Below, piece after piece: positions 51,295 to 59,778 of a DNA stretch of 64,000 nucleotides. Origin of the DNA: Halovivax gelatinilyticus (GTDB lineage Archaea; Halobacteriota; Halobacteria; Halobacteriales; Natrialbaceae); NCBI RefSeq assembly GCF_024300625.1, contig NZ_CP101322.1:1191992-1255991 (forward strand). Direction: 5' to 3'. Made by a program: the position numbers and the translations under genes. Positions within the stretch are counted from its first letter, which is position 1. Every line of letters begins with the position of its first letter. The notes under the pieces were generated by a model that was not told the origin of the DNA, ran no database searches, and was given only the letters and a program-made list of their open reading frames with translations.

Positions 51295-52314
51295 CTAGCC
51301 CGAACGGTCGTTCAGGGTGGTCGCAACGCCCTCGGCGAAGTAGGTGAGGATCAGGTCGGCGCCGGCGCGCTTGATCGAGACGAGCGACTCGAAGGCCGCC
51401 TCCTCCAGGTCGAGCCAGCCCTTCTCGGCCGCGGCGTGGATCATCGCGTACTCGCCAGAGACGTTGTAGGCGGCGACCGGGTGGTCGAACTCCCGACGCA
51501 CGTCGGCGACGATGTCGAGGTAGGCGAGCGCGGGTTTGACCATCAGGACGTCCGCGCCCTGTTCGACGTCGAGGGCGACCTCTCGGCGGGCCTCGCGGGC
51601 GTTTCCGGGATCCATCTGGTAGTGGCGCCGGTCGCCGAAGGTCGGCGCGCCGTCGGCAGCGTCGCGAAACGGCCCGTAAAACGCGCTCTCGTACTTCGCC
51701 GCGTAGGACATGATCGGGACGTGCTCGTATCCCTCGCGGTCGAGCGCCCCTCGGATCGCCCCGACCATACCGTCCATCATGCCGCTCGGCGCGACCATGT
51801 CCGCTCCGGCCTCGGCGTGCGAAACGGCGATCTTCTCGAGGGATTCGAGCGTCGCGTCGTTGTCGACGGTGAGGGGTGTCTCGCGGTCTCGCTGACGGTC
51901 GGCCTCCCCTCGGAGACCCTCCTCCAGCGGGCCGCAGTGGCCGTGGTCGGTGTACTCGCAGAGACAGACGTCGGTGATCACGTAGGCCTCGGTCGCCTCG
52001 GTAACCTGCCGGGTCGCCTCCTGGACGACGCCGTCGTCAGCCCAGGCGCGAGTTCCGTCGGGGTCCTTCGAGCGGGGGACGCCAAACAGCATGACCGCCT
52101 CGACGCCCGCGGCGAGCACCTCCTCGACCCGGGCGACGCACTCTGTGAGGGGGACGCGCTCGTGGCCCGGCATCGACTCGATGGCGATCCGCTCGTCGGT
52201 CGTCGCGTCGACGAAGATCGGCGCGATCAGGTCCGCCGGCGACAGGCTCGTCTCGCCGACGAGGTCCCTGATCCGGTCCTGTCGGAGTCGACGGGGCCGA
52301 TTCGTGAGTTCCAT
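51295..52314 (-). CDS. hemB: Porphobilinogen synthase (delta-aminolevulinate dehydratase)
   Basis: A 339-aa HemB. The two Schiff-base Lys are Lys207 (SYAAKYESAFYGPFRDA) and Lys260 (VLMVKPALAYLD). The metal site CLCEYTDHGHCG has Cys117, Cys119 and Cys127, which indicates a zinc-type enzyme rather than the Asp-type. It condenses two 5-aminolevulinate to porphobilinogen in the heme, siroheme and cobalamin route. The start MELTNRPRRLRQDRIRDLVGE is a full-length, standard N-terminus. The adjacent gene upstream encodes a CrcB channel; hemL is 4.2 kb away. Confidence 0.96.
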   Translation of the reverse strand: MELTNRPRRLRQDRIRDLVGETSLSPADLIAPIFVDATTDERIAIESMPGHERVPLTECVARVEEVLAAGVEAVMLFGVPRSKDPDGTRAWADDGVVQEATRQVTEATEAYVITDVCLCEYTDHGHCGPLEEGLRGEADRQRDRETPLTVDNDATLESLEKIAVSHAEAGADMVAPSGMMDGMVGAIRGALDREGYEHVPIMSYAAKYESAFYGPFRDAADGAPTFGDRRHYQMDPGNAREARREVALDVEQGADVLMVKPALAYLDIVADVRREFDHPVAAYNVSGEYAMIHAAAEKGWLDLEEAAFESLVSIKRAGADLILTYFAEGVATTLNDRSG

Positions 52315-52360
52315 GTCACCTGCATGCGGCCACTGGCGCAAAAGCCCCTCGCAATTCAGC

Positions 52361-52753
52361 TCACAGCGCCACCGAAGCGACGAGCCACGCAAGCCCTATC
52401 GCGGCGAGCGAACAGGCGAGGTTACCGACGGTGTGGGCAACGGCGACGCGCCACCGGCCACGCTCGACGAGTCCGACCGTTTCGACCGAGAAGGTCGAGA
52501 ACGTGGTGAACGCCCCGCAGATCCCGAGGCCGACGAACTGCACGGCTGACTCGCTCGCCCCCGCGAAGACGACGAGTCCGAACAGAAAGCTACCGAGGAC
52601 GTTCACCAGAAGCGTCGGCCACGGAAACCGATCACCGCTCACGTGGGTGTAGACCCAGTGACGCAAGACGGCGCCGATCGCCCCGCCCGTTCCGACCAGG
52701 TGGGCGGGCTGCGGGTCGTACGAGAGTACGCCCGCCGCCAGGGATCCGATCAC
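52361..52753 (-). CDS. crcB: Fluoride channel CrcB/Fluc, subunit 2
   Basis: A 130-aa four-helix membrane protein of the CrcB/Fluc family. GTGGAIGAVLRHWVY, TLLVNVLGSFLFGLVV (with the channel Asn) and GAFTTFSTFSVE (the phenylalanine-box TTFSTFS) are the family marks. Fluc channels are antiparallel dimers that export fluoride. Because this gene overlaps another crcB (ATG of this one over the TGA of the first, 52750-52753), the product is probably a heterodimer. No crcB riboswitch-like sequence is visible upstream. Confidence 0.93.
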   Translation of the reverse strand: MIGSLAAGVLSYDPQPAHLVGTGGAIGAVLRHWVYTHVSGDRFPWPTLLVNVLGSFLFGLVVFAGASESAVQFVGLGICGAFTTFSTFSVETVGLVERGRWRVAVAHTVGNLACSLAAIGLAWLVASVAL

Positions 52754-53145
52754 GCACCATCACCTCTGACCGCGCCGGCCAGCCACCGGCCCAGCAGGAC
52801 GGCCCCGATCGCGAGGCCGTAGTTCGCACCGACGAAGGCGACGGCCGGTCCCGGCCCCGCCGTCGCGGCGTCGGCAGTGTAGAACGCAAACCCGCTGTAC
52901 GTCGTCAGCGAGGAGAGAAACCCGGTCGTAAAGAGCAGGCGCGACTTCCGGTCGACGATCCCCGCATAACGCGCCTCGTAGATCAGAAAGCCGAGGACGA
53001 GGCTGCCGAGGACGTTCGCGACGAGGATTCCGGCGAGCGACGACCAGGCGTCGACCGCGAAAAACCGGAGGTTCGCGCCGGCGAATCCGCCGATCCCGAC
53101 GATGGCGAGCGTCTCGAACCGGGCGAGTGCGTCTTCGAGTGACAT
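52750..53145 (-). CDS. crcB: Fluoride channel CrcB/Fluc, subunit 1
   Basis: A 131-aa CrcB paralogue, more diverged. VGIGGFAGANLRFFAV, LVANVLGSLVLGFLI and GFLSSLTTYSGFAFYTADA align with the Fluc helices, but the phenylalanine-box appears as LTTYSGF, Tyr replacing one Phe. The partner lies directly downstream with a 4-nt overlap, so both are translated together. Haloarchaea often encode such pairs as obligate heterodimers in which each chain supplies different pore residues. The substitution suggests specialised halves rather than a dead copy. Confidence 0.9.
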   Translation of the reverse strand: MSLEDALARFETLAIVGIGGFAGANLRFFAVDAWSSLAGILVANVLGSLVLGFLIYEARYAGIVDRKSRLLFTTGFLSSLTTYSGFAFYTADAATAGPGPAVAFVGANYGLAIGAVLLGRWLAGAVRGDGA

Positions 53146-53404
53146 CGGAAATCGTCCGTTCCGGGCGTTCTTCGACCGAACGAGACCGCACCGTACACGC
53201 GTCGCTTCGAAGAACGATCACAAGAGCATTTGGATACGGCGGCCCGGCCGTGTCGAACCGATCGCGTGGCGGTCGCCCATCCTGCCCGTCTTCGGGTCAA
53301 CGTGATCAATCCGTCTACGGTCCGAGAGAACCACTCCGTCTACGGTCTGCCGTACCAAACTCGTCACCGGGTTTGCCGAGCAGCGGCTACCCGGCCCCAG
53401 CGAA

Positions 53405-53635
53405 TCAGTACCGGCCGCCGATTCGGTCGAGAACCCACCGACAGTGCGGCGCGAGTCGGGATGACCGGGTGGCCCCGTCGGCGTCGGCGACCAGGGCGGC
53501 GGTTCCACACTCGCGACAGACGAGGGAGCCCGTCCCGTCGACGTACACCGTTCGTCCGTGCTCGCAGGTCTCGTCGTCGCTGCTCGCGACGGGGTCGCGC
53601 CGTTCGCCGTCCTCGCGAAAGTGGTTCGAGTACAC
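53405..53635 (-). CDS. Small Cys-rich haloarchaeal protein (zinc ribbon)
   Basis: A 76-aa protein using the GTG at 53635 (MYSNHFREDGERRDPVASSDDETCEHGRTVY, then VDGTGSLVCRECGTAALV). The C-x-H and C-x2-C pairs around CEHG and CRECG form a likely zinc site. A longer version begins at GTG 53662, nine residues earlier. The tail (RLAPHCRWVLDRIGG) adds another Cys. I recall this style of protein from haloarchaeal genomes, but without a named function. The neighbouring gene starts divergently 160 bp away. Confidence 0.6.
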   Translation of the reverse strand: MYSNHFREDGERRDPVASSDDETCEHGRTVYVDGTGSLVCRECGTAALVADADGATRSSRLAPHCRWVLDRIGGRY

Positions 53636-53796
53636 GATCGCGTACGTGTTCGTCGGTAACACACATCAATGTTTCCCCGAATCGCCGGGTTTTGGCCGCC
53701 AGAACGCCCATCGAAGCATATTTCGGTTCGAAAGTCCGAGTCGGCTCGACGGCGAGAAAACAGTCTTTTTGCCGGCGCGGGTACCCAGGTTCGACC

Positions 53797-54720
53797 ATGA
53801 CAATCGGGGACGTCGTCACGGTGACGGTCGGTGACTGCACCGACCTCCACTACGTCGATACGGGAATGTACGAGACGGAGGCCTACGGATCGGTGTACCT
53901 CATCGAGGATGACCGCCCGGCGATCGTCGATTCGGGGATCGGGACGAACTACGAGCGAATCCTCGCGGCGATGGAGACGGTTGGTATCGACCGCGACGAG
54001 CTGGCCGTCATCGCGTTGACCCACGTCCACCTCGATCACGCGGGTGGCGCCGGCTTGCTCGCGGAGGCGTGTCCGAACGCGACGGTCTACGCGCCCGAAA
54101 ACGGCGCACGTCACGTACTCGACCCGTCCAGGCTGGTCGAGGGGACGAAAGCCGCCGTCGGCGACCAGTGGCGCTACTACACCGAGCCGGAACCCGTTCC
54201 CGAAGAGCGTCTCGAACCCTACGAGGACGGCGACGTGATCGACCTCGGGACCCACGAGTTGTGCGTTCACGCGGCGCCCGGGCACGCGCCACACCACTAC
54301 GTCTTCGAAGATGCGGCGAACGACGCGATCTTCGTCGGCGACGGGGCCGGGATCTGGGTGCCGGCGATCGACGAGGTGCGTCCGACCAGCCCGCCGCCGC
54401 AGTTCGACCTCGAAGCCTGTCTCGACGACGTCGAAACCCTGCAATCGCTCGACCGATCCGTACTCTGTTTCGCACACTTCGGCCCGCGCGAAACCGGGGA
54501 CGTCCTGAACGAGTACGCGGAAACGCTCACCGAGTGGGTCGATGCGGTCCGTGAGAAACGAGCGGAACTCGGCTCGGACGACGCCGTCGTCGCACACTTC
54601 GCCGAGCAGACCGATCTCGACGCAGTTTGGGGCGCAGAGAAAGCCCGCGGCGAGGTCGGGATGAACGTCAGAGGGGTACTTTCCTCCCTCGATCGGACGG
54701 AGTCGGATCCGACGAGCTAA
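53797..54720 (+). CDS. MBL-fold metallo-hydrolase
   Basis: A 307-aa metallo-beta-lactamase-fold protein. VYLIEDDRPAIVDSGIGTNYERIL precedes the metal motif ALTHVHLDHAGGAG (HxHxDH), followed by His in HAAPGHAPHHYVFED, Asp in FVGDGAGI and late His in CFAHFGPRET. The HHYVF and FAHFG signatures resemble the haloarchaeal glyoxalase-II/zinc phosphodiesterase-like group, and the extra C-terminal helices (about 245-307) are a substrate or dimer extension. Substrate unknown. It is larger than the other MBL gene in this window (203 aa), with little similarity outside the motifs. Confidence 0.9.
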   Translation: MTIGDVVTVTVGDCTDLHYVDTGMYETEAYGSVYLIEDDRPAIVDSGIGTNYERILAAMETVGIDRDELAVIALTHVHLDHAGGAGLLAEACPNATVYAPENGARHVLDPSRLVEGTKAAVGDQWRYYTEPEPVPEERLEPYEDGDVIDLGTHELCVHAAPGHAPHHYVFEDAANDAIFVGDGAGIWVPAIDEVRPTSPPPQFDLEACLDDVETLQSLDRSVLCFAHFGPRETGDVLNEYAETLTEWVDAVREKRAELGSDDAVVAHFAEQTDLDAVWGAEKARGEVGMNVRGVLSSLDRTESDPTS

Positions 54721-54787
54721 CGCTCGACCGGCGTTGTGGCAGTTGCGCGAAAAATCGATTCCAGTCGTCGGCTAGCGAGTGGCCTAC

Positions 54788-55132
54788 TTACTCGTCTTCG
54801 TCGTCCGCATCGTCGCCGTTTTCATCGTCATCGCCGTTTCCGGGTTCGTCGTCTCCGTTTTCATCATCGTCGCCGTTTCCGGGTTCGTCGTCTCCGTTTT
54901 CATCATCGTCGCCGTCTCCGTTTTCATCATCGTCGCCGTTTCCGTTCTCATCATCGTCGCCGTTTTCTCCCTCATCACCGTTTACGGGTTCGTCGTCGAC
55001 GTCATCGTCGCCCGTGTCGTCTTCTGGCGAGTCGTCACCGTCGTCATCACCGCCCATACAGCCGGCGAGCGGGAGCAGGAGGGCGCTTACGATACCGATA
55101 CCGAACGTTCGTCTGGTTGGGGACCGAACCAT
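54788..55132 (-). CDS. Lipoprotein with long Asp/Asn/Glu/Gly repeats
   Basis: A 114-aa protein. Signal MVRSPTRRTFGIGIVSALLLPLAGC has a twin Arg and lipobox (LAGC). The whole mature part is an acidic, disordered repeat: NGDDDENGDDEPG units of 13 residues (39 bp in DNA) and shorter NGDDDENGD units, about 54815-55000. Such tails may bind cations or serve as a hydrated surface layer; a function cannot be named. The strong TATA at 55163-55173 (minus strand) argues that it is expressed. Repeat DNA makes copy number prone to change between strains. Confidence 0.8.
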   Translation of the reverse strand: MVRSPTRRTFGIGIVSALLLPLAGCMGGDDDGDDSPEDDTGDDDVDDEPVNGDEGENGDDDENGNGDDDENGDGDDDENGDDEPGNGDDDENGDDEPGNGDDDENGDDADDEDE

Positions 55133-55162
55133 ACAGAGGAGCGGGGACAGATTGCTGATATA

Positions 55163-55173
55163 CTTTTATATTT
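55163..55173 (-). promoter_or_regulatory. TATA box of the acidic-repeat lipoprotein gene
   Basis: AAATATAAAAG on the minus strand is centred 36 bp upstream of the ATG at 55132, giving a leader of about 9 nt. The surrounding 55150-55210 is unusually AT-rich for this genome, and GATCAAA recurs twice beside it (near 55171-55185). Confidence 0.6.
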
Positions 55174-55390
55174 GATCGTTTGATCTATTAATTATACTTT
55201 TTGTTTCCAGAAGTAGGAGAGGGGAAGATGGAACGGTTCATCGATCGAGTTCGTCGCAGGTGATAGAATCGTAGAAGATCGGCGGAACTCACTTTCGAAA
55301 ACGAATCGGGCGGCGGTGCGACATACCGTGGCGAACTCGGCTTCGAGCGTGCGTCGCGAGACTTAACTGAGTCGCCGGCCCAGAGCCCGT

Positions 55391-56008
55391 ATGTTCGAAG
55401 GTCGTCCGGATCGCGACGCCGAGGTCGTTCTCGTCGGTCGGTCGAACGTCGGAAAGTCGACGCTGATGCGCGAACTCACCGGCCACGCCGTCGAGACGGG
55501 CGGAAAGCCGGGCGTGACGCGCCAGCCCAATCACTACGACTGGGCGTCCGAGGACTTCGTCCTGACGGATCTCCCGGGATTCGGCTTCATGAGTGGCGTC
55601 GAGGCGGACCGACGCGAGCAGATAAAGACCGACGTCGTCCGCTACGTCGAAGACCACGCCGAACACGTCCTCGTCGGCGTACTCGTCGTCGACGGAAAGA
55701 GCGTCATCGACATCATCGACCGCCACTCCGGACCGGACTCGATTCCCTACGACGTCGAGATGTTTCACTTCCTGCGCGAACTCGAGATTCCCACCGTCGT
55801 CGCCGTCAACAAGATGGACAAGGTCGACGACCGCGACGAACGACTCGACGAGGTTTGCGACCGGCTCGGGCTTCACCCGCCGTGGCAGCAGTGGCAGGAC
55901 ACGATCGCCCCGATCACGGCCAAGCGAGGCACCGTAAACGCGCTTACCGAGGCGATCAGAACCCACCTCCACGACCAGCAGCGCGACGATCTCTTCAAGT
56001 TCTTCTAA
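55391..56008 (+). CDS. engB: EngB-type GTPase (YihA/YsxC)
   Basis: A 205-aa GTPase of the EngB family: Walker [10 protein letters not shown] (16-24), switch region [13 protein letters not shown]3 DLPGFG, and G4 NKMD (guanine specificity). The remaining helices with ITAKRG (G5-like) complete the domain. In bacteria EngB assists large ribosomal subunit assembly; archaeal members are presumed similar. Start ATG at 55391 gives the compact single-domain size (about 200 aa). Cytoplasmic. It is convergent with the M14 peptidase gene. Confidence 0.94.
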   Translation: MFEGRPDRDAEVVLVGRSNVGKSTLMRELTGHAVETGGKPGVTRQPNHYDWASEDFVLTDLPGFGFMSGVEADRREQIKTDVVRYVEDHAEHVLVGVLVVDGKSVIDIIDRHSGPDSIPYDVEMFHFLRELEIPTVVAVNKMDKVDDRDERLDEVCDRLGLHPPWQQWQDTIAPITAKRGTVNALTEAIRTHLHDQQRDDLFKFF

Positions 56009-56049
56009 CGTCGGGGCGGTTCCCGTCGTTCGCACCGTTCGGCGTCAGC

Positions 56050-58869
56050 CTACCGCAACTCGCCCCAGACGCCGACGAGTTCGCCGTCGACGTACCGGTG
56101 CTGTTCGAACCCGAGCGCGTTGCAGATCAGGGTGTGACCCATGAACGAGAGGGCGTAGTCTGCCATCCCGAACGGGTGGAGTTCGCGCTGGTTGGCGACC
56201 GGTAAGACTGAGCCGAGTACTTCGATCTCACCGTCGCCGGCCGGGATCGTGCCGGCCGCGACGCCGCTCTCGCCGGGCGACCAGGAACTTCCCGCGTACA
56301 TCCGACCGGCGATCTCGCCGCCGGCCGCCTCGAACGCGTCGTCGTCGACGACGGTTCCCGGCGAATCGACGCCCGTCGTGTAGCCGACCTGCGACCCCTT
56401 CCACATCTCGAGCTGGAGTTCGCGGATATCGGTCAGCAGGTGGTGGTCGAAGTCGCGATCTTCGAGGTTCGCGATGTCGGTTTCGATCGCCGAGACGTCA
56501 CCCTTCCCGATCTCGCTCGCCCCACCGATTTCGAGCGAGCCGAGCAGGTTCACGCCGGCGTCGGTGAGCAGGACGCGGCCGCCGGCGTCGAGGAACGTCT
56601 CCAGCGCGTCGACGAACGCGGGATCGTCGGCGGCGACGTCGGTCGAGACGACGACGTTGTCGAAGTGGCGCTTGCCAGAGTTACCGCGCATCAGACGACC
56701 GATTTTGACGTGGTGGACGCTGAGCCCACGAAGCCACCCCTCGTCCAGGAACGGCTCCAGGTCCTCGAAGAACTGCATCGGGTTGACCACGTACTCGCGC
56801 TGGCTGAAGCCCATGATCTCCTCGGGGTCCGGGTGATCCTCCTCGGTGTCGATCGTGACGACGTCGAGTTCGACCTCGGCGTCGGCCGAAGCCGCCCCGA
56901 CGCCGCCGGTCGGTTCGAAGTCGACCGTGTACGCCCCCGCGTCGGGGTTCGGCACGTAGACCGTCGTCAGATCGGTCAGACAGCACGCGTCCGGACCGAG
57001 CGTGGCGATATCGATTTCGCGGACCACCTCACCGCGAGGGCCGCGGACGGTGACGACGCCGCCCCCGACGTCGTGCGTGTGGACCTGGACGGCGAGCGAG
57101 TGGGTCCGGCCGGCGGTCGTAGCGGTCGCACTCCCCGCCGGGCCGGGCTGGACGGTCTCGTGGCGTCGGTGGACCTCGGCCGCTCGACCGCGTCCCGTCC
57201 CTCGACCGGGACCCTCGTCGGTGTGAGAGAGGTCGGCCGACGTGCGCGTGAGGTCGTCGGTCGTCACGTAGGCGGTGTCCTGCCCGCCGGTGACGACGGT
57301 CGCTTCCGTCTCCGCCGCGCAGAGTTCGGCGAATTCCCGCATCGAGATGTGGTAGGCGGTCGCCAGGTGGCGCTCGATGTACGGCCGCCAGTTGGTCGCG
57401 TCGCGCATACCGAGCTCCGGCGCGACCGTGACGGCCCCCAACCCACCATCTTCCTCCGGTTGGCCGGCCCATCCCAGCAGCGCGCCGGTGACGTTGTAGC
57501 CGATCGAGTCGTAGATCGTCCCCCAGTTGAAGAACTCGTCGGGAACGTACTCGCCGATTCCGGCGGTGTCCTGTCCGGCGCGGATGGTATCGTCCGCGAT
57601 GGCTTCGACCGTCCCCCACTCGTCGTCCATGCCGGCACCGATTCGGCGGTTCACCTCGTCTAAGTTGTGCGTGCCGTCGTGGTCGTAGGCCGCGTTCGAC
57701 TCCAGGTTCAACACCATCGAGTTCGCCCAACCCATCATGTGGTAGTCACAGACGTACTCGACGTTGTCGTACCCGCGGAGGAATCCGACGGTCGCCAACG
57801 AGTCGGGGACGATGTCCCAGTACTCGTCGGGTGCATCCACCGGTTCGCCGGGGTAGAACGACGGGTCGGCCCAGCCGATCGTCGGGTACTGGCGGTTCGT
57901 GTCGACCAGCGACGCGTTGCCCCGGTAGTGTGAGAGCTGGTTTGGACTGAAAAACTGGGGTTTGCGGATCACCCAGCCGTCAGGGTTGATGTAGACGAAG
58001 GAGATGACGACGTCGTCTAGCAGGGGATTGAACTCGTCAGATTCACCCTTCGCAGCGGCTTCGAGGATGCGACTGCCCGCCTCGACGCCGGCGCGCTCGT
58101 TGCCGTGGATGCCGACGATGAAGATCGCCTTCTCCTTCTCCTCGAACGCGGCTTCGTCCTGGATGTCGTTCGTGAGTTCCGCGACGTAGATATCCCGCGG
58201 GTCGGGATCCGCGCCGGTGAAGACGTTCTCCCAGCCGGGCCCCTCGCCGATCCGGTGGACGCGAACCCGGTCGGGGTACTCGGCTTCCAGGTGGTCTAAC
58301 GCCTGGCCGACCTCCGCGTGAGCGACCCAGTCGCGCGACTCGACGACGTCGGGGAAAACGCCGTCGGCGTAGGGGTCCTCGAGCTTCCAGAACGGGTTCG
58401 CTCCCGGCGAGAAGTCGACGAGTTCGACGCCGCCCACGTCGAGGGCGTCGGCGAGTTCGTCCTCGGTCAGCGTCGCGTGGGCGGCGGGCGTCGGTTCCTC
58501 GCGCGTGACCGCTTTCGCCGCCCGGAGCGACTCGTCCGGATCCCAGTCCGGCTCGGCGTACTCGTCGGCGAACACGTCGAGCGCCGCTGCGTCCTCGAAC
58601 TCCAGGACGAGCGTCGCCGCGTAGGAATCGGGCGTCGCGGAGACGACGAACGACGCCAGGTCGGTGACCGCCTCGTCGATGACGTCCGCGGAGACGGCGC
58701 TCGGGAGGGAAAGCGCCGCCCCCGTCGCCGCTGCGACGCCCATGAACGTCCGCCGATCGATCGTCTCGTCGAACGCCTCCTCGTCGAGGGTCGCCGCCTC
58801 CTCGTACGTGTATCGATCCGGTTCGTCGCGCGATTCGTCGCCGTCAGGGTAGGGGTCGAAACTGCTCAT
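56050..58869 (-). CDS. Large Tat-exported M14-family carboxypeptidase
   Basis: A 939-aa exported zinc carboxypeptidase. The Tat signal (DRRTFMGVAAATGAALSLPSAVSA, residues 38-61) follows a 37-residue acidic leader. The zinc motif is His255-x2-Glu258 (FIVGIHGNERAGVEAG), the third ligand is His in CDYHMMGWANS (about 373), and VYINPDGWVIRK, LVDTNRQYP and the late catalytic Glu in VTVAPELGMRD are other M14 markers. After the catalytic domain (about 185-520), a Thr/Arg-rich segment and beta-sandwich regions continue, ending in a GATase1-like fold (ETFLDAGGRVLLTDAGVN). It cleaves C-terminal residues outside the cell. The long leader is unusual. Confidence 0.9.
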   Translation of the reverse strand: MSSFDPYPDGDESRDEPDRYTYEEAATLDEEAFDETIDRRTFMGVAAATGAALSLPSAVSADVIDEAVTDLASFVVSATPDSYAATLVLEFEDAAALDVFADEYAEPDWDPDESLRAAKAVTREEPTPAAHATLTEDELADALDVGGVELVDFSPGANPFWKLEDPYADGVFPDVVESRDWVAHAEVGQALDHLEAEYPDRVRVHRIGEGPGWENVFTGADPDPRDIYVAELTNDIQDEAAFEEKEKAIFIVGIHGNERAGVEAGSRILEAAAKGESDEFNPLLDDVVISFVYINPDGWVIRKPQFFSPNQLSHYRGNASLVDTNRQYPTIGWADPSFYPGEPVDAPDEYWDIVPDSLATVGFLRGYDNVEYVCDYHMMGWANSMVLNLESNAAYDHDGTHNLDEVNRRIGAGMDDEWGTVEAIADDTIRAGQDTAGIGEYVPDEFFNWGTIYDSIGYNVTGALLGWAGQPEEDGGLGAVTVAPELGMRDATNWRPYIERHLATAYHISMREFAELCAAETEATVVTGGQDTAYVTTDDLTRTSADLSHTDEGPGRGTGRGRAAEVHRRHETVQPGPAGSATATTAGRTHSLAVQVHTHDVGGGVVTVRGPRGEVVREIDIATLGPDACCLTDLTTVYVPNPDAGAYTVDFEPTGGVGAASADAEVELDVVTIDTEEDHPDPEEIMGFSQREYVVNPMQFFEDLEPFLDEGWLRGLSVHHVKIGRLMRGNSGKRHFDNVVVSTDVAADDPAFVDALETFLDAGGRVLLTDAGVNLLGSLEIGGASEIGKGDVSAIETDIANLEDRDFDHHLLTDIRELQLEMWKGSQVGYTTGVDSPGTVVDDDAFEAAGGEIAGRMYAGSSWSPGESGVAAGTIPAGDGEIEVLGSVLPVANQRELHPFGMADYALSFMGHTLICNALGFEQHRYVDGELVGVWGELR

Positions 58870-59351
58870 GGTGGTGGCTAGTGGTAACCTCTCGCATAGT
58901 CACGGACGGGTGATGATCACAATATCGTGACTGTAATTCTCAAAAATTGTGCCCGGGAGTAACGACTATATCCCATATCGAAAGGCCATGTCCCCTAGTT
59001 TATCACAGTGAGGTGGAGGATCTTGGGATGAATCGAAATCGGTAGGCCGGACAGATCAGGAGAATCGTCCGGTAGGTAGACCGGGAGAGGCGAGGAGAGT
59101 GGGAGGCGGAAGATGTGAGGAGACCGAGAGAGGCAGAAAAGGAGACCGAGAGATCGATATCGGCCCCACGCTCGCCCGCGTCGAATCGGTCCCGCCAGCA
59201 CGCGAGTGACGCGACTGTTACTTACTTTCCCCGGCGTCCGGGAACGAATAAGGGGTCGCCAGCCCTCTGTACGATCGATGACGCAACCGACACGAACGCC
59301 GAACGGATCGCTCACTGCATCACGCGCTCGTTCCCCGCCGGGTGGTCGGTG
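58870..59351. other. 482-bp intergenic region with a polypurine tract
   Basis: From 59083 to 59153 the plus strand is nearly all A and G, with GGAGACCGAGAGA repeated at 59119-59131 and 59141-59153 (22-bp spacing). The complementary strand is pyrimidine-rich, so a triplex (H-DNA) or an RNA of unusual composition is possible. An AT-rich block (58920-58960) near the M14 start may be its promoter. No gene seen. Confidence 0.5.
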
Positions 59352-59765
59352 ATGTTCGCCTCGACACCGGCGGACGTCGCCTTCCTGCTCGCCCGAATCC
59401 TCTTCGGCGGGACGCTCGCGTTCATGGGGCTCACCCACTTTCTCAGCGTCGACGAGATGGCCGGCTACGCCGAGTACAAGGGACTCCCGGCCCCCACGTT
59501 CTCGGTGCTCGCGAGCGGCGCCGTGCTCGTGCTCGGCGGCCTCTCGCTGATCGCCGGCGTCTACCCGGGGATCGGCGCGGCCGCCCTCGCCGGGTTCTTG
59601 CTCGTCGCGGCGGTGACCATGCACGACTTCTGGCGGATGGACGGCGAGGACGCCCAGAACGAACTGACCGCCTTCTTGAAGAACGTCTACGGGGCCGGCG
59701 CGGCGCTCGCGTTCGTCGCCGTCGCCGACGCGACGTGGCCCTACGCCGTGAACGTCGGGTTGTAG
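59352..59765 (+). CDS. DoxX-family membrane protein
   Basis: A 137-aa membrane protein starting MFASTPADVAFLLARILFGGTLAFMGLTHFLSVDEMAGYAEYKGLPAPTFSVLASG. The motif RxxFGGxLxxxGxxHF and YKGLPAP identify DoxX/DoxD-like proteins, four-helix relatives of the DoxD subunit and MauE. Family roles include redox protection and thiosulfate-linked quinone reduction. The conserved HDFWRM loop is on the other side of the membrane. No partner genes nearby. An upstream GTG in frame (59349) is an alternative start. Confidence 0.9.
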   Translation: MFASTPADVAFLLARILFGGTLAFMGLTHFLSVDEMAGYAEYKGLPAPTFSVLASGAVLVLGGLSLIAGVYPGIGAAALAGFLLVAAVTMHDFWRMDGEDAQNELTAFLKNVYGAGAALAFVAVADATWPYAVNVGL

Positions 59766-59778
59766 TGCCGGATCCGTA

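Noticed and set aside
53146-53300. Possible fluoride (crcB) riboswitch upstream of the crcB pair
   Set aside because: The conserved GGNGAUGG...UUCGCC core and pseudoknot are not present.
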